This document shows, piece after piece, positions 1-12,425 of a stretch of 64,000 nucleotides of DNA; within the stretch, counting starts at the first letter, position 1, and the number at the start of each line of letters is the position of its first letter. Made by a program: the position numbers and the translations under genes. The DNA is from Silene latifolia (Eukaryota > Streptophyta > Magnoliopsida > Caryophyllales > Caryophyllaceae). The DNA lies in contig NC_133531.1 in assembly GCF_048544455.1 (NCBI RefSeq), forward strand, positions 66,440,099 to 66,504,098, written 5' to 3'. The notes beneath the pieces were generated by a model. It was not told the DNA's origin. It made no database searches and saw only the letters and a program-made list of their open reading frames with translations.

Positions 1-855
1 AGATATGAACCATTAATCGACATCGGGTCATACTTCGGAACCGGGACTGACCCATCAGCACTCGGGTCTTGCCTCAATGATTTCGGAGTCGTCTCATCCC
101 GAAACAAGAAATCCCTCAAGTTATCTGGCATTGGAGGACGTATTGGCTCATCATCAGCAGCATCATCAGTCGATCGCCAATGTGGTCGGTCAATCGACTG
201 ACTTCTTCTTTTCCAGAATGAACAGAAAGATCAGAAGGCGTCACTGAGGATCGTGGAGTGGTCGATCGACTAGGGGATGCGGTCGATCGACCGGAATCGC
301 TGATGTCCGTCTTTTTCTCGATATTTTTCTTCTTTCCTTTTCCAGCAGCTTTCTTAGGTCCATCAAGAGCGGACCCGCTCCTCAGCGTCATTGCATGTAC
401 GGTCTCAATACGCTGATTCAGAGAGTGAAATTGACTCGGTATCTCAGCTGCATTCTTGTCTAATGTAGCAATTTGAGATATCAGCTTTGCGATTAAGGCA
501 CGATTTGCCGCATTGCTTTTTCGTACCTCCACCATAAGAAGTCGCACTAGACTCGTCAACTCGCAACTTCGTTTTTCAACTCTTCTTTGTGACGGAGTGG
601 ATGGTGGTGGGGCTTCATAAGGAGGCACATATGGTTGATGCGGTGAAGCGGGAGCGTAATTATACGAATTGTCAAGTGAAGTTGATGAAAAGCAAACATC
701 TTCTCCTTAGGGTGCCCGCATGCCTCGGATGTGTGTCCCACTCCGCCGCATCTCCCACAAAAAACAAGACTGCTTGCTCCCGAGAATGGAACATGAGTGG
801 ACTCTCTGAAATCGCAAATAAACAACACTAAAGAAGAAGATAAGAAGCGCCTCAA
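1..855 (-). pseudogene. Athila-like Ty3/Gypsy gag remnant
   Basis: Gag-like protein fragment of an LTR retrotransposon, read leftwards. About 90 bp downstream of the PBS the translation shows a CCHC zinc knuckle (C-x2-C-x4-H-x4-C, CGRCGGVGHTSEAC). It then changes frame near 705-715 into a proline-rich stretch (PPYEAPPPSTPSQ), a helical segment and an MTLRSG motif, a signature of Athila-type gag proteins. The usual N-terminal gag domain is missing because the zinc knuckle starts almost directly after the PBS. With the frameshift and a stop at about 116, this indicates a deleted, non-coding copy. TCGATCGACC motifs occur at 160-290. The element continues beyond the window. Family level is fairly sure; lineage is inferred. 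Confidence 0.65.
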
Positions 856-920
856 GGTACTCGGTCTTCCCTTGAGGCGAAAAAAAGACTAAAATAGAAA
901 ACAACTAAAACTAGCTGCCT

Positions 921-935
921 CCCCGAACGGCGCCA
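921..935 (-). other. Primer-binding site, tRNA-Asp type
   Basis: On the minus strand TGGCGCCGTT lies 5 bases from the LTR end and is followed by CGGGG. Athila elements typically use TGGCGCCGTTGCCGGGG (tRNA-Asp), so this copy matches except for two missing bases. It fixes the element's minus-strand orientation. Confidence 0.6.
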
Positions 936-940
936 AAATT

Positions 941-2631
941 TGATATTGTCAAGTGAGTACCAAAAATAATATTTATAAATTCCAAACTACAACTAGCAAG
1001 CGGTAGTAAGGGTCGATCCGCAGGGAGGTAGGGAGATAATAGTTGCTTTTAATCTTAGTCTAAGGGTAACTTGATTTTGAGGGGTTTTGATTTGAGTTAT
1101 ATCTAAGTCTAAATGCGAAAATAAATAAACAAGGAATAAAAATAGGAATAAGCAAATGATAAAAGGAATGCTAAGACGGTCGGTTCACTATAGCTGCGAT
1201 GGCACATAAGTCTAGGTAAGTCTCGAAATACGGTCGTGAAGGATGGGGAAGACAAGTCCTTTCGGTCCATGTCAAATAGTATCTACCTCTCGGCCTATGC
1301 TACTAATCCCTAAGTCTCATTAATAGTAACTCTCGTTCTTGATTAATGATTCCTAATGCAAACTAAATCACGTTATCTCTCGATCTTTAGCAATTTAGTC
1401 GTTTCAATCCGTTAATTATTGTCCATTCCTATCTCTCGATCTACGGGATGGTCAAGTTTAAGCATCTATCAAGTCTCCTCTCGGTCTCATTGAAAGATAA
1501 AGCACGTAACGAAACAAACAAAGCAAAACCAGGCTGAAGTCGATCGATCGACCACTACCCGATCGATCGACCATAAGCTTTCGATCGATCGACTAGTTAA
1601 GCCAGTCGATCGACCAAGCCCTAATGCGAGGTCACCTATTCTAATGCCATCTACGCCATAGATTCCCTACATCTTAGCAAGGGGGTATTTAGCTACTCAT
1701 ACTTACGCAAATAATAAGAACTAATTTGATAATAGATATAAAGAATTGCATAATTGAAATAATTGATAAACAAATTCGCATAAAACTATAACTAGGGCTT
1801 TGGGATTCTATCTAGCAAGAACTAATACTAATGAAACGAAATAACAATACAGGAATTGAAAGGTTAGAATTACCGAAGCAAAGGAACAAGAGGAATCTGA
1901 AAGCAAAGTACGAACTTTATTGAGAATTTTAAACTACGAAAATAGCTACTGTGTTTTTAGGAACTAGATGATCAAAACTGAATGCTTATTCTGAAAACTA
2001 AGGATACATTATATAGAAATAATCCTGCGTAACCGTTATTCCTAAACCTAATCACAATGGACTTTGGAATCCTCGATCTTTTATTTTGCGTCAGACCCGT
2101 GGAGTGGTCGATCGACCATAGTACCCAGTCGATCGACCAAAGGTTTGTCTGCACTGCATTCGACGATTCTGCAGCGCGCACCGATCTTAAAACGGCTGCC
2201 ATTTCTTCGTTACTTGGTCAAATCAGGCGTTCTACGCGGCGTTGGAAAGCTAAGGGGATAAGCTTTCACCTCCAGTTGGAATCACTCGATTATCTGCTCT
2301 AGAACTCGAGATATAGTCATCTGAATAAGGCTGCAATATCGTGAAATGCTTCTTTGCTTGTTAAACTCGTACGCACCCATGCTTTTGCTATCTTTAGGCT
2401 TTGAAACGCGCACCAAGCTCATTCCTCGAGTCAATACTCCATGTCAAATGTAATGCTAAGTACTTAGGGATGGATTCGGCTTATTTTCCGCTGAAATCTT
2501 CATGTTCCTACAAAATCACAAGAAAGGGAAGAAATACACGAAACAAGGGAAATAGTAGCATAAACTACTCAATTGAGCTCTGAAATGCGTGTAAAATAGG
2601 GTGTAAAACATCATATAAATGACACGCATCA
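941..2631 (-). repeat. 5' LTR of Athila-like element (1691 bp)
   Basis: On the minus strand it starts TGATGCGTGTCA and ends TTGACAATATCA, so the termini are TGAT...ATCA, next to the PBS. The far side (2632 on) is the protease coding sequence of another retrotransposon, cut mid-gene, which marks the insertion point. The expected 5-bp target duplication would start with GACTC at 2632-2636, but its partner lies outside the window. The LTR carries TCGATCGACC palindromic clusters at 1540-1615 and 2103-2140. No convincing protein-coding ORF. Confidence 0.7.
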
Positions 2632-2636
2632 GACTC

Positions 2637-3951
2637 ATATACCCTCAAACCCAACCGTTTAACATGACTCGAAGATACAAACGACTGAGACGCCCCCGAA
2701 TCAAACAAAACAAAGGTATGAATACCGTTAACGAGAAAAGTACCAGTGATAACATGTGCATCCTCCTCAGCTGCTTTCTTGTCCATCATGAACAGCTTTC
2801 CACTGGTCTTTTGTCCACCTCCCTGGACAGTACTGGCTGATGTGGTCGGCTTTGCACCCGACCCCTGATTGGTGTTGTTGTTCGTAGCTGGTTTCTGATA
2901 AGAATTACCGCCATTGCGGTTACCTCCACCCTGATAGCTCTGACTTCCTCGGTTAGACCATGACCCATCTGGTCTGTTGCTCGCATAACTCTGTGCAGGT
3001 CCCTGAGAATAGCTCCCTCGAGCCGACCCCTGAAAAGCTCCCGGTGCACTCGTGCACTCATGTCTCTTGTGGCCTACACCGCCACAGCCATAGTAGGTCA
3101 TTCCCTAACTACCACTACCACTCACACGGCCACGCCCAAAGGAAGCCCCAGCACTAAATCCTGACCCAGAAGAAAACCCTCTAACTTGGGTGTGGTTTCC
3201 TTTCTTATGACTAGATTGGCCACCACCCTCACTCTCAGCCTTTTTTTTCTCACTCACTCTCTCATGAGCCATCTCCACCAACCTCTCAGCTCTCCCAGCC
3301 CTCTCATAAGCTTCTTTAACATCGGTAAGGACTCCCACGGGTAACTTATCCATAATCTTGGGTGTCAACCCTCTCTCAAACCTCAGCGCCAGGTTCTCCT
3401 CACTCAAACCCATATCCTCAGCATACCTAGACTTCTCATTGAACTGCTTGTAGTACTCAGCCATAGGCATGTTAGATGTCATCTTAAACCCATCAAACTC
3501 CTCTCTCAGCTTACTCCTCACATGTTCCGGTACAAACTCCTTCCTCATAGCCCTCTGAAACTCTTTCCAAGGTATAGCAGGTAAGCCCTGGTTCGCATAC
3601 ATCTCCCTAGCACTCACCTTCACCGTATCCCACCACTTACCAGCTGCTTCCCTCAGGTAGAACGCAGCTTGTTCTACTCTCATCTCATCAGGACAGTGAA
3701 CCAGGTCTAGTATGTTCTCCATCTCACGATGCCAGTTGTCAAGAAGGTTTGGTTCCCCGGTTCCCGTGTACTCTTTTGGGTTAAACCTTGCTATATAGAG
3801 ACTGATCTTAGAGTGATCAACCTCCTTATCCTTATCCTTATTCACTTCTATAAAGCCTCAGTGAGAGCATCTTAGTGCTCCAACATCTTAACAACATCAT
3901 CTATGTTCATGGTCTCAGCTCTCGCATAGTAAGCGTTTCTCTTGGGTGGCA
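2637..3951 (-). pseudogene. Ty3/Gypsy chromovirus-like gag-protease remnant
   Basis: Structural and protease part of an LTR retrotransposon, read leftwards. The start MPPKRN at about 3951 is followed by stop codons and a frame change before the main frame opens near 3845. The retrotransposon gag domain (RFNPKEYTGTGEP... AAGKWW) covers 3845 to about 3300. A CCHC knuckle (YYGCGGVGHKRHEC) follows an in-frame TAG at 3105-3107. A retropepsin-like aspartyl protease segment with the catalytic DSGA (VLFDSGASQSFV) is cut at about 2632 by the Athila-like insertion. Reverse transcriptase and integrase lie outside the window, if present. The iMet PBS and DSGA protease fit a Tekay/Del-type chromovirus, but no chromodomain is visible. 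Clearly inactive. Confidence 0.75.
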
Positions 3952-3960
3952 TCTTGAAAC

Positions 3961-4766
3961 TTTATAAGAAAGGGTAGATATAAACATACACACTAAAACC
4001 TCAAAACATGAAAGCGGACTGCCCAGAACACACTCGATCGAGTGCCCAAACCTACTCGATCGAGTAAGAGGCTACTCGATCAAGTGCCCACCATACTCGA
4101 TCGAGTGCCTCAACATCAGACCCCAAACAGACCTTCTGATCTCTAACATACTCGACCGAGTAGCCAGGCTACTCGATCGAGTGACCCCCTACTCGATCGA
4201 GTGCCCGAGGTACTCGATAGAGTGCCCAAAAACTCGATTCTGGTTGCAAAATCATCAAATACCCACTCAATCAAGTCAGACCCACTCGATCGAGTCATGC
4301 TAACTCGAATATGCTACCCGCATGCTATATCATATCCCAACATATAAAACAACTTTATAAACACAACATCATATCATAGTTAAGCATACTATGCTACTCA
4401 ACTCTTCATATAATTAACAAACAACTATATCATGTTATCAAACGCCACATAGTAAACATCCATCATGCTTCTCATTCCAACAACAGTTCTATATATCTCA
4501 TCAATCTTTCTTTCACATTCTCAACTTTCTACTCCAAACATCCAACAATTACACATACTTCATCACATCCACACACAAGCTAACAAACAATGCATACGAC
4601 CTCGACATACACCCCCCATGTGACCGGTTCAAAATTGTAGGGCAAGTTCGCGACTTCAGGACGTCTCCCAAGCCTTTGCATTAGCTCCTACAACCTTTAC
4701 CCCGGGTTCATTTTAATTGACTCCCTATATTTATTTGATTCATTGGTTACAGGTTTCGGGATCGTC
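3961..4766 (-). repeat. Leader with ACTCGATCGAGT palindrome array
   Basis: Untranslated leader between LTR/PBS and gag of the chromovirus-like element. From 4024 to about 4310 the 12-bp palindrome ACTCGATCGAGT (often with flanking T or G) recurs roughly every 20-30 bp, with a few one-base variants. The same palindrome is clustered again at 5963-6062 within the LTR. The remaining leader (4310-4766) is A/C-rich and holds no gene. Confidence 0.7.
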
Positions 4767-4778
4767 GCTCTGATACCA
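4767..4778 (-). other. Primer-binding site, tRNA-iMet
   Basis: Minus strand TGGTATCAGAGC, the classical plant initiator-methionine tRNA PBS, three bases from the end of the LTR at 4782. Confidence 0.85.
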
Positions 4779-4781
4779 TTT

Positions 4782-6161
4782 TGTAACACCCCCATACTCC
4801 AAGTGCCTTACCAGGACCACCCAGGTATAAGGATGTTACCATCTCGGTTACCCGAGACAATGATAATCAAATAAACAATAATGAAACAACGTCTAAATAG
4901 AAATACTTTAGTAAAAGGTTACAATCTCAAAACCAAAACCAAAAGTACGAATACATGTTCTCAAACTGACTGTCTACTGATTTAACTGAAATGTTTATGA
5001 AAACTACTAGCTACAGCGGAAGACTTCTATCATCAGACCGTGGCATATCCCAGCTATCCCAGTACTCAACTCATACCTGCTCAATATCTGCTCACCATCC
5101 CCGAATGGATCACCGCAGGTTTTAAAACAATAAACGGGGTCAGTACTATTTACATAATTTATATCACCAACAATACAGTAACCAATACAGCTCAAACAAT
5201 CATACACAATCATCCACTCCACTCCATATCTGTCACCGACTGTCCACTGGACCAGCCCTGCCAGTGGGGGACCGTAGCCGTACCCACCAAATCCCCACTC
5301 ATCATACCGAGCGATAACCTTGTCCCATTAATGTGCACATCCCCTTCCGTGGCGGGTTCCACGAAGGTCGAAACTAGGGCGTGAAGCCACTCCCGCAAGT
5401 GACTCCACTCAGCCGAGAACGCATCTCGAGAACCAGAGACAAACAATCACAATCACAATACAATATCACAACCGTCTGAATCAATCAACAACACTAACTA
5501 CAGCACAATCACCACACATTATGTAAGTAATACTGAGTAGGGAAACCCTACCTGGAAAGCACAACTATCAGACGGTCTCAACAACTGTATCAAAAAGCCT
5601 CTTCTACAAATTCTCCTCCTATCATACATATACATAATTACTACCAATCATACAAACAACAAAACCCCCAAATCCCCCAAATCCCCCAAACTAGGGTTTA
5701 ACCAACTTTAAAGAAACATCATAAAAATGGTATATAGGTCTTACCCTCGACGCAAGGATCACAACGGTATAAAGGAAAGTGAAATCCGGCCTTCCAAGCT
5801 CCGGGATTTGCCAACAATGCGATTAAAGCTAATGACGTAGTTTGCTTTCTCTTCTCATAGTGATTAGGTTTTGAAAAGTGATTTAAGAACAATGACGGAA
5901 GTATTATATACTCTAATCGCATTATTAACAAAACCCGAGAAAACAGCCCCCGTAAACCGACTACTCGATCGAGTAGCTAAGGTACTCGATCGAGTGCCCC
6001 CTTACTCGATCGAGTACCCACGTTACTCGATCGAGTACCCACGTTACTCGATCGAGTACCCAACAGGTCAGAAACTATTTTAATCCGCAACACGCCCTTA
6101 CTCGACAGAGTAAGGCCTACTTGATAGAGTACCCCAAGACTCATAAATACGTAGTATTACA
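4782..6161 (-). repeat. 5' LTR of chromovirus-like element (1380 bp)
   Basis: On the plus strand the termini are TGTAACACC and GTATTACA, a near-perfect short inverted repeat with TG/CA ends. The inner end abuts the iMet PBS. The outer flank 6162-6166 (GTTTT) would be one copy of the target duplication. The U3 end (5963-6062, degenerate to 6131) contains about five ACTCGATCGAGT palindromes. No gene. Confidence 0.75.
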
Positions 6162-6301
6162 GTTTTAGGGTGGGTTCATGGGCCTAGGATGTATCACCTG
6201 AGGGGATAAGGGGAGACATGTCGCGAGCGAAGAGGCAAAAGGGTAGCGTCGGTAGTGGTGGTGAGGTTGGATGGTGTCGTCAGTTGTGGTGGCAGCGGTG
6301 C
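6162..6301. other. Short flank between two LTR elements
   Basis: 140 bp of GT-rich sequence separating the chromovirus-like LTR from the next element. It resumes at 14945 after that element. No gene recognised. Confidence 0.4.
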
Positions 6302-6510
6302 TGTAATACCCCGTATTTTTATATAATTAATTAAACGGATATTATTATATATCAATTATCATACATTTTATATCACTAATTATATCGGGTTATTTGTTGA
6401 GTCGATAATTACATTCAACTATCGTAAGTTAAATTGAGACGGATTTATATGGAAGTCGAAAGGTGAGCTGACCCATGTAAGCTGGCCCAATAACTGTCCA
6501 GCCCATTTAA

Positions 6511-6547
6511 CCCTAAACCCTAACCCTAACCCTTACCCTAACCCTAA
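6511..6547. repeat. Telomere-like CCCTAA repeats in LTR
   Basis: Several CCCTAA units with one CCCTAAA and one imperfect unit, inside the 5' LTR. The 3' LTR has the same stretch at 12634-12671, slightly cleaner. Confidence 0.8.
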
Positions 6548-8130
6548 TAATACCCTAACCAACCCGCCTCCCTCACTACACACTCCCTCATCCCGCCTCC
6601 CTTCTTTCTCAACACCAAATCTCAACCTTTCACGGATAGAGAGAGAGAGAGAGAGAGTGGCTAAGAGTGTTGACGCCACAGCAAGGAAGGCCTTAGGCCG
6701 TTCGTCGACGACTGTGGGTGGCCGTGGTGGCTGCTGTGGCGGCAGGAAAATGGTAAGAACAACCTCCTCCTCTGTTTTGTTTTTCTGTCGAGTTGTTGGT
6801 CATGGGTTTCGTGTCTTATAGAGGTGTTAATGGTGGTTGTTGACGGGGTAGGGGAAATGGGTGATTAGTGACGAGTGTTGTGGTGGTGGTTATGGTGGTT
6901 TTGGGCGGTGGAAATGGCGGCAGGAGGTGTTGTCGACAGGGGTTGACACACGGGTTAACTTGCGGGTTTTCAGGCGAGTTTAGAGGGGTAAGGTTTGGGT
7001 GGCACCACCGTGGACTAGGGGGAGGTCGAAACGGTGGTGCTGTGGTGTCTGGGTGCGTGGGCTAACGGCGAGCATAGCCGTGGTGGTTTGACAGGAGTTT
7101 AGTGATGGTTGCGGTGGTGGTGAGAGGAGGAGAAGAGGCGTTTGGGTGAGGAACGGTGGGAACCAGGCGATTGACGGCACTGGGTTTGACTTCGCCGGTG
7201 GCGATCGATCCCTTGATGGGGGTGGCCGTTGGTGGTGGGGCGAGAGTGGGGTTTGGTCGGTGGTTGTCGCGGTGGTGAGGTGGCGCGTGGGAGTGCGGGG
7301 GTGCGTGTGAAGGGACGTGGTTGATGACGGGTTGTGTTTGTTTTGGAAACGGGTTTTTCATAGTTTAAATCGTTATAATTCGTTAATTGGTCGTATACTT
7401 AATTAATTAATTTAATTTCGAGCCTTCTAAATAATTTATTCAATTTAATCCCGAGATATTTAATATAATTAGAGACGGGTTTGAGTCGGGATTGTTTGAG
7501 TTGTTTAAGGATTGATTCGGGTATTTCTAAATCGTATAATTCGTTTAATCTTTATTTATCATATTAGTTATTTAATTTAAATCCCGAGTCATTTAAATAA
7601 ATTATTCCCGAGACATTTAATAATTTAAGTCGGGTTTTGAGTCGGGTTTGTTAAAAGAGAAAAGTCACTATATCGGGAAAGTTTCCATTTTAAGAAATTC
7701 TACTTTAGTAACTGTCTAGTTTGGGAAGTTGGGTCAAATACTAATCGGGTTATTTTAGCTATCAGTTGGGCATAAGTTTGGTGTCGGGATTGTATTTCGG
7801 GAAAACTTCTATTCTGGGAGATTGCTATATTTAGTAGTTAGTAATTATACATATTATAATTGTTTTAGGTGACGGATTCGTGAAGGATCGATAATCAGAT
7901 TCGTTGCTTTATTTCTGGACTGCTTAACTGCTTAATTGGATTTGCTGGCACTTTGAGGTAGGGAAATACACTTGTCCTATTATCGTTGTTGTTGAATTGT
8001 GTTGACTTAATTTCTGGTTGTTGATTTAAGTACGATTTATATATACGGAAGGTGATTGACTGAATTGATCATATTGAGTATGATATCGCAACATCGGGTA
8101 ACTGGCATGATTTTATGATTTATCAGTTCA

Positions 8131-8152
8131 TTATATATATATATATATATAT
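8131..8152. repeat. (AT)n microsatellite in 5' LTR
   Basis: About 10 AT units. The same locus in the 3' LTR (14252-14310) has expanded to about 29 units, which accounts for most of the LTR length difference. Confidence 0.9.
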
Positions 8153-8789
8153 TGTGTTGCATTCATTTCTTTTGAGCATTCATATGCATTGGAGATGGAG
8201 GATGTTGTGGTGATGTGGTGCGGTGATGATGATGTTGTGATAAGGCCCAGGCGGGTTCTGCAGGACTTGCCCTGGTGTCCTCAGCTGCGAGCTGGCAGAT
8301 CGACTTCGGTCGATATATAGTCTACCGGGGATCGGTATGGCTGGGCGTTCCGGGGTATGAGATGTGTGTGATGAGTTCAGATGGAGATGGAGGTGACGGA
8401 GTATCATGCATATCATATTTTATTGTTTTATTGTTTTCCCTACTCAACCTCGTGGTTGGCCCTGTGTATTCGTGAACACCTGTGATGAACCGTTTTATGG
8501 GGAGCAGACTTGACAGGTTTAAGAGATAGGACGGGAGCTTGATGGGCGTGAGACACTGGATCAGACGACTTAGTAGCTAGATCATCATCTAGAAGACTTT
8601 CACTTTTATTTATGTCAGTTCTTGTAATTTGAGTTGAAAAGAGGATTTGTAATAATTAAGTTAAAATATTATATAAATTGCCTTGGAGTTTAATTTGTTA
8701 TTCACTACCTCGGGAAACCGAGATGGTAACAGTCCGTTTTATTTGGGATTGTCTTGACGAAGACTTCTTTTATAAACCGGGGTGTTACA

Positions 8790-11700
8790 AAGTGGTATCA
8801 GAGCCAGGTTCCTCAGGCCTAAACCAATGAGCCCAATGAACATAGGATGTGTCTAAATAAAATGAATCCCGGGATAGAACTGTTAGGAGCACACTACGGT
8901 AAGGTATGAGTTAGGGGCCCCCTCACACCGAACCTGTGGCCCTCTCAGTTGACCGGAAACCATGAGTGTATACGAGAGAAAGGGTAGAATAGTTGCTTGA
9001 GGATGAGCATGAAATTCGAATATCGTTGCCTAAGTGTTGATTGATTGATACATTGATTATTGCAGGACAACGCTACGGTAAGTAATTTGTATGAATGATG
9101 TGTTGATAGCACTACTAGGACTAAGTAATATGCGGTTATGTGATCCCAAAGCCATGCTAGTATAGTATTGTGATAGTAATTAGAAACACTATCGAATTGC
9201 ATGTTTATAGTCATAACAATCGTGAGTTAGATATACGGAGTAAGATCGAGATGCGAAGGGATTCTATGGGATAGATGGTTATGTAAGTACAGTGTGAGAT
9301 TTAAGTTAGGATGAGTTAGTATCGATAGTATGGTGGTAAGAATTTGAAACATAGAAAATGAATGACTTAGTGATAAAACTCGTTTTGGTTGATGTTACTC
9401 TTAAAATTGACCTTACTGCCATTTCTTTTCTGATTATTGCCTATAGATAAAAATTTTACGAGAGATAGCCCCATGAGTTAGTGTTCATTTGACGTTGGTT
9501 TCATGCTTATATGATATACGGATTAGGAGTAATAAATATTTTAGTAAGCTGTGGTTAGGAAGTTTCTGTGCAGTGATGCTTGACCAATGATTTTGTAAAA
9601 ATCCTCATTTAAATTCTATTAATAATTTTCGCATAATTCCAACTCCACCGATCGTAAAATTCGCATATGTTTTCAAATTAATAAGCCACGAAAAATCTTG
9701 ATGTCTCAATATTAAATAATAGGTTTTGCAAACTGACCCAAGTTTTGGACCAATTGTTGTCACATGTTTGATTGGACCAACTGAGTTGTAAAATTCTTTA
9801 AAAATGGAATTCTTGTGCTTTAAACCTAATTGTTTTTCCCTGTGTTTTGAACTCACCGTGTTTTGTAAAAGTAATATGAATCAAGTTTTAATCGAACAGT
9901 TATTTATTCGTGATTTTTGGAAAGGTACAACGTAAACCAAAACGTTTAAAATGTGTATTCTAGGTTGAGTTTTCACACAATTGTTTGGTTAATTCATGAG
10001 CTTTACTAATGTGAATTTATAATGTTTTATATGACGGTAGTAACACGCATGTTCAGTAGTTATGTATCTTAACAAGTGATAAAATTAAAACTTAGTTGAT
10101 AACATTGTTGGCATGATAGTATGAGTAAAATTGGACAGGTTAATTTGATTTTAATCGAGGGTGAAATGTTTATAAGAGTCCAGTTGTTTGCATATTTTAT
10201 ATACATTTGGCATGTTGTAATATCTCTGGTGTGTTCATCATAACATTTGCATAGTGGTCGGATATATATAAATATAAAACAATATTGTCATATCTTTGTA
10301 AGTTGATGGCGTTAAAAGTTAATTGATTGTTCTAATATACTCGCATGAATAATTATAATAATTATGTCTAAATGTTCCCACATGTAGGATGTCATCTGAG
10401 TTCTAAGGTCCTTTATGTGAGTCTGTGTACCTATAGTTATACCTATTGATTTCATTGCATTAAATTATTTCAGTTGAACCTAAAACCTATAACATGATAA
10501 TAAACAGTGTCGTTATTCCTTAGTAAATATGATCGTTATTACATTGTCATAAAATGCTAACGTGATTCTTGCAATTGTAGCACGACAATTGACATATCTA
10601 TATTCTCGAGTCGTTACTATCAATTATATTTTTAATAAAGATTGTTTATGATAACTATGTTGACAATTATAATGGGATAACCCTTTGATGATTCACATGG
10701 TATGCATTGGTTCCAATGATAGTCGTTCATTAGTAAAGATAGGACTGAAATGAATAAGATGAACCTGTAAATTACGATATAAGAGTCGACACCTAAGCTT
10801 GTTTTGTTTAAAGGAATTGAATTAAGTTTATCTGATTTTGAGTTTCGTAGTAAGCTGTAAATGAATTCTATGACGGCCCTGTTATAAGATTTATGTTAGG
10901 AAAATTATTCACCGTCCCGTAAGAAAGTAAAAGTTTTGAAAATGAAGTTAAATTGTGTCGTATGAGTATAAATTCGGAATGAGATTTCCAGCCAGTGTCT
11001 GGTTGTATGTGTCCATGATAATTGCTAGTCTGGAGGAATGAAACTAGAACGAAGTCACAAGTAGTGGGTTAATTTAGTCATGTTGTTCATTCATGTAGCG
11101 AATTGGTGGGTGTGGTTAATTACGAATGTCCAAACGGGAAATGTAACGAGGTGATTTAAGTGAGTTGTGTGTCAACATGGTACGTTAATATTAGCATGAC
11201 AGGTAACGAATATTTGTAAAATTGGTGTAGTTAAATACATTAATCTTTTATGCCATTGTGTTGGGTGCAGTTTAAATATATTTAATACCAAGAACGAAAT
11301 TTTATGTATGATAGTCTTGTATGTTAACTTCCCAATATCGCTGTTTACTCGCTTGTTTGACTCGACCAATAAGTTTGTAAAATTTGTCAATCAAGGTGCT
11401 TTCGTCAATTATGAATAAATACCAAACCCTTTTGTTGTGAGGATTAAAATATTTCTAGGATGATAAGTATTGCGAAACTGGTTGTCTTCATTTTATCGGC
11501 GATTCTGTGTCTTGACCTAAATCTGTACAATTAAGTAAAGGAAAGTCAGACTGGACCTATTAGGCTATAAATTTTCATAAATCGATTTATCAAGTGTTGA
11601 CCCTAATTCTTTTCTGATATTGATTGATTCCCTATGTTTCAAAGGTATAAGATTACGATAATTGGTGAAATGAATAAGTACTAATGATTTTTACTGATAA

Positions 11701-12425
11701 CGGTAGCCTCCTTGAGAGAACTTGTATGTTGATTATCATTGATAGGGATTAGTTAACTTGAGCGTGAGTTGAGAATCTTTTATCCTCTTTCAGTGGTCGG
11801 CAGTCGTTTGAGAACTTTGTTATAATAATGAAGGTTACGAGGACGTAACCATGTTTCTAGTCGGGTAGGATTGTAAAATCTTAAGGTTTATGTTACACTT
11901 GTTTGTAGATCGTAGTCTTGACCAAGTTAATATTTCGTTGTGGGGTACCTATACAAATGAGTTCTATATGTTTTGGTTCCTACTACATTAGATTGGTTGA
12001 TGTGTAAAAGAGAGTATAATTAAACTACTGGTATTGAGTTATGAGTTGTGGGGCCTTTGTGCCGAGTTACATTGCGGTCCAGTGAGACCATGGTGATTGA
12101 GTTATTTGAGTTTGAGATCGGAATTTAGTTGGAAGATGACGGTGTTCTCAGATGAATATTTAGTTGTTATACATTTGTGTTCTCGGGTAGTTAGTGGTCG
12201 TAGTTAGTTGGGTTAAGTAAAGACGAGTTAAACTTCGGGACGAAGTTTATTTTTAGGAGGGCAGAATGTAACATTTCATATTTGTCATGTTTAATTGATG
12301 TGTCAAAAGTACGTGTTAACCGTGTTAGAAATGCGTGACGTCCGTAAGTACGATATGCAACACCCTTCTGAGGTTTGAGTACGGGAGCGAACTTCGGGAC
12401 GAAGTTCATTTTAAGGGGGGAAGAC
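8790..12425 (+). other. Non-coding interior of LARD-like element
   Basis: AT-rich 3.6 kb with no frame longer than about 90 codons and no retroelement protein motif on either strand. It begins with the tRNA-iMet PBS (TGGTATCAGAGCC, 8793-8805). At 12226-12275 it holds AACTTCGGGACGAAGTT followed by a purine-rich patch and TGTAACATTT. This resembles the true 3' boundary at 12388-12432 and may be a fossil 3' end. Confidence 0.8.
12411..12425 (+). other. Polypurine tract
   Basis: TTAAGGGGGGAAGAC immediately before the 3' LTR start (TGTAATACC at 12426). Standard plus-strand priming site of LTR retrotransposons. Confidence 0.8.

Larger units (their letters stand above)
6302..8789 (+). repeat. 5' LTR of LARD-like element (2488 bp)
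   Basis: TGTAATACC...TGTTACA. It contains a telomere-like CCCTAA stretch (6511-6547), a (GA)n run near 6640-6655, a GT-rich central part that gives spurious proline-rich frames on the minus strand, and a short (AT)n tract at 8131-8152. Confidence 0.9.

Noticed and set aside
2565..3845. Integrated plant pararetrovirus
   Set aside because: Gag, CCHC and DSGA protease order with an LTR and iMet PBS is that of a Ty3/Gypsy retrotransposon. No movement or coat protein pattern was seen.
6511..6547. True chromosome end or telomere
   Set aside because: Only a few units, repeated at the same place in both LTRs and flanked by long internal sequence.
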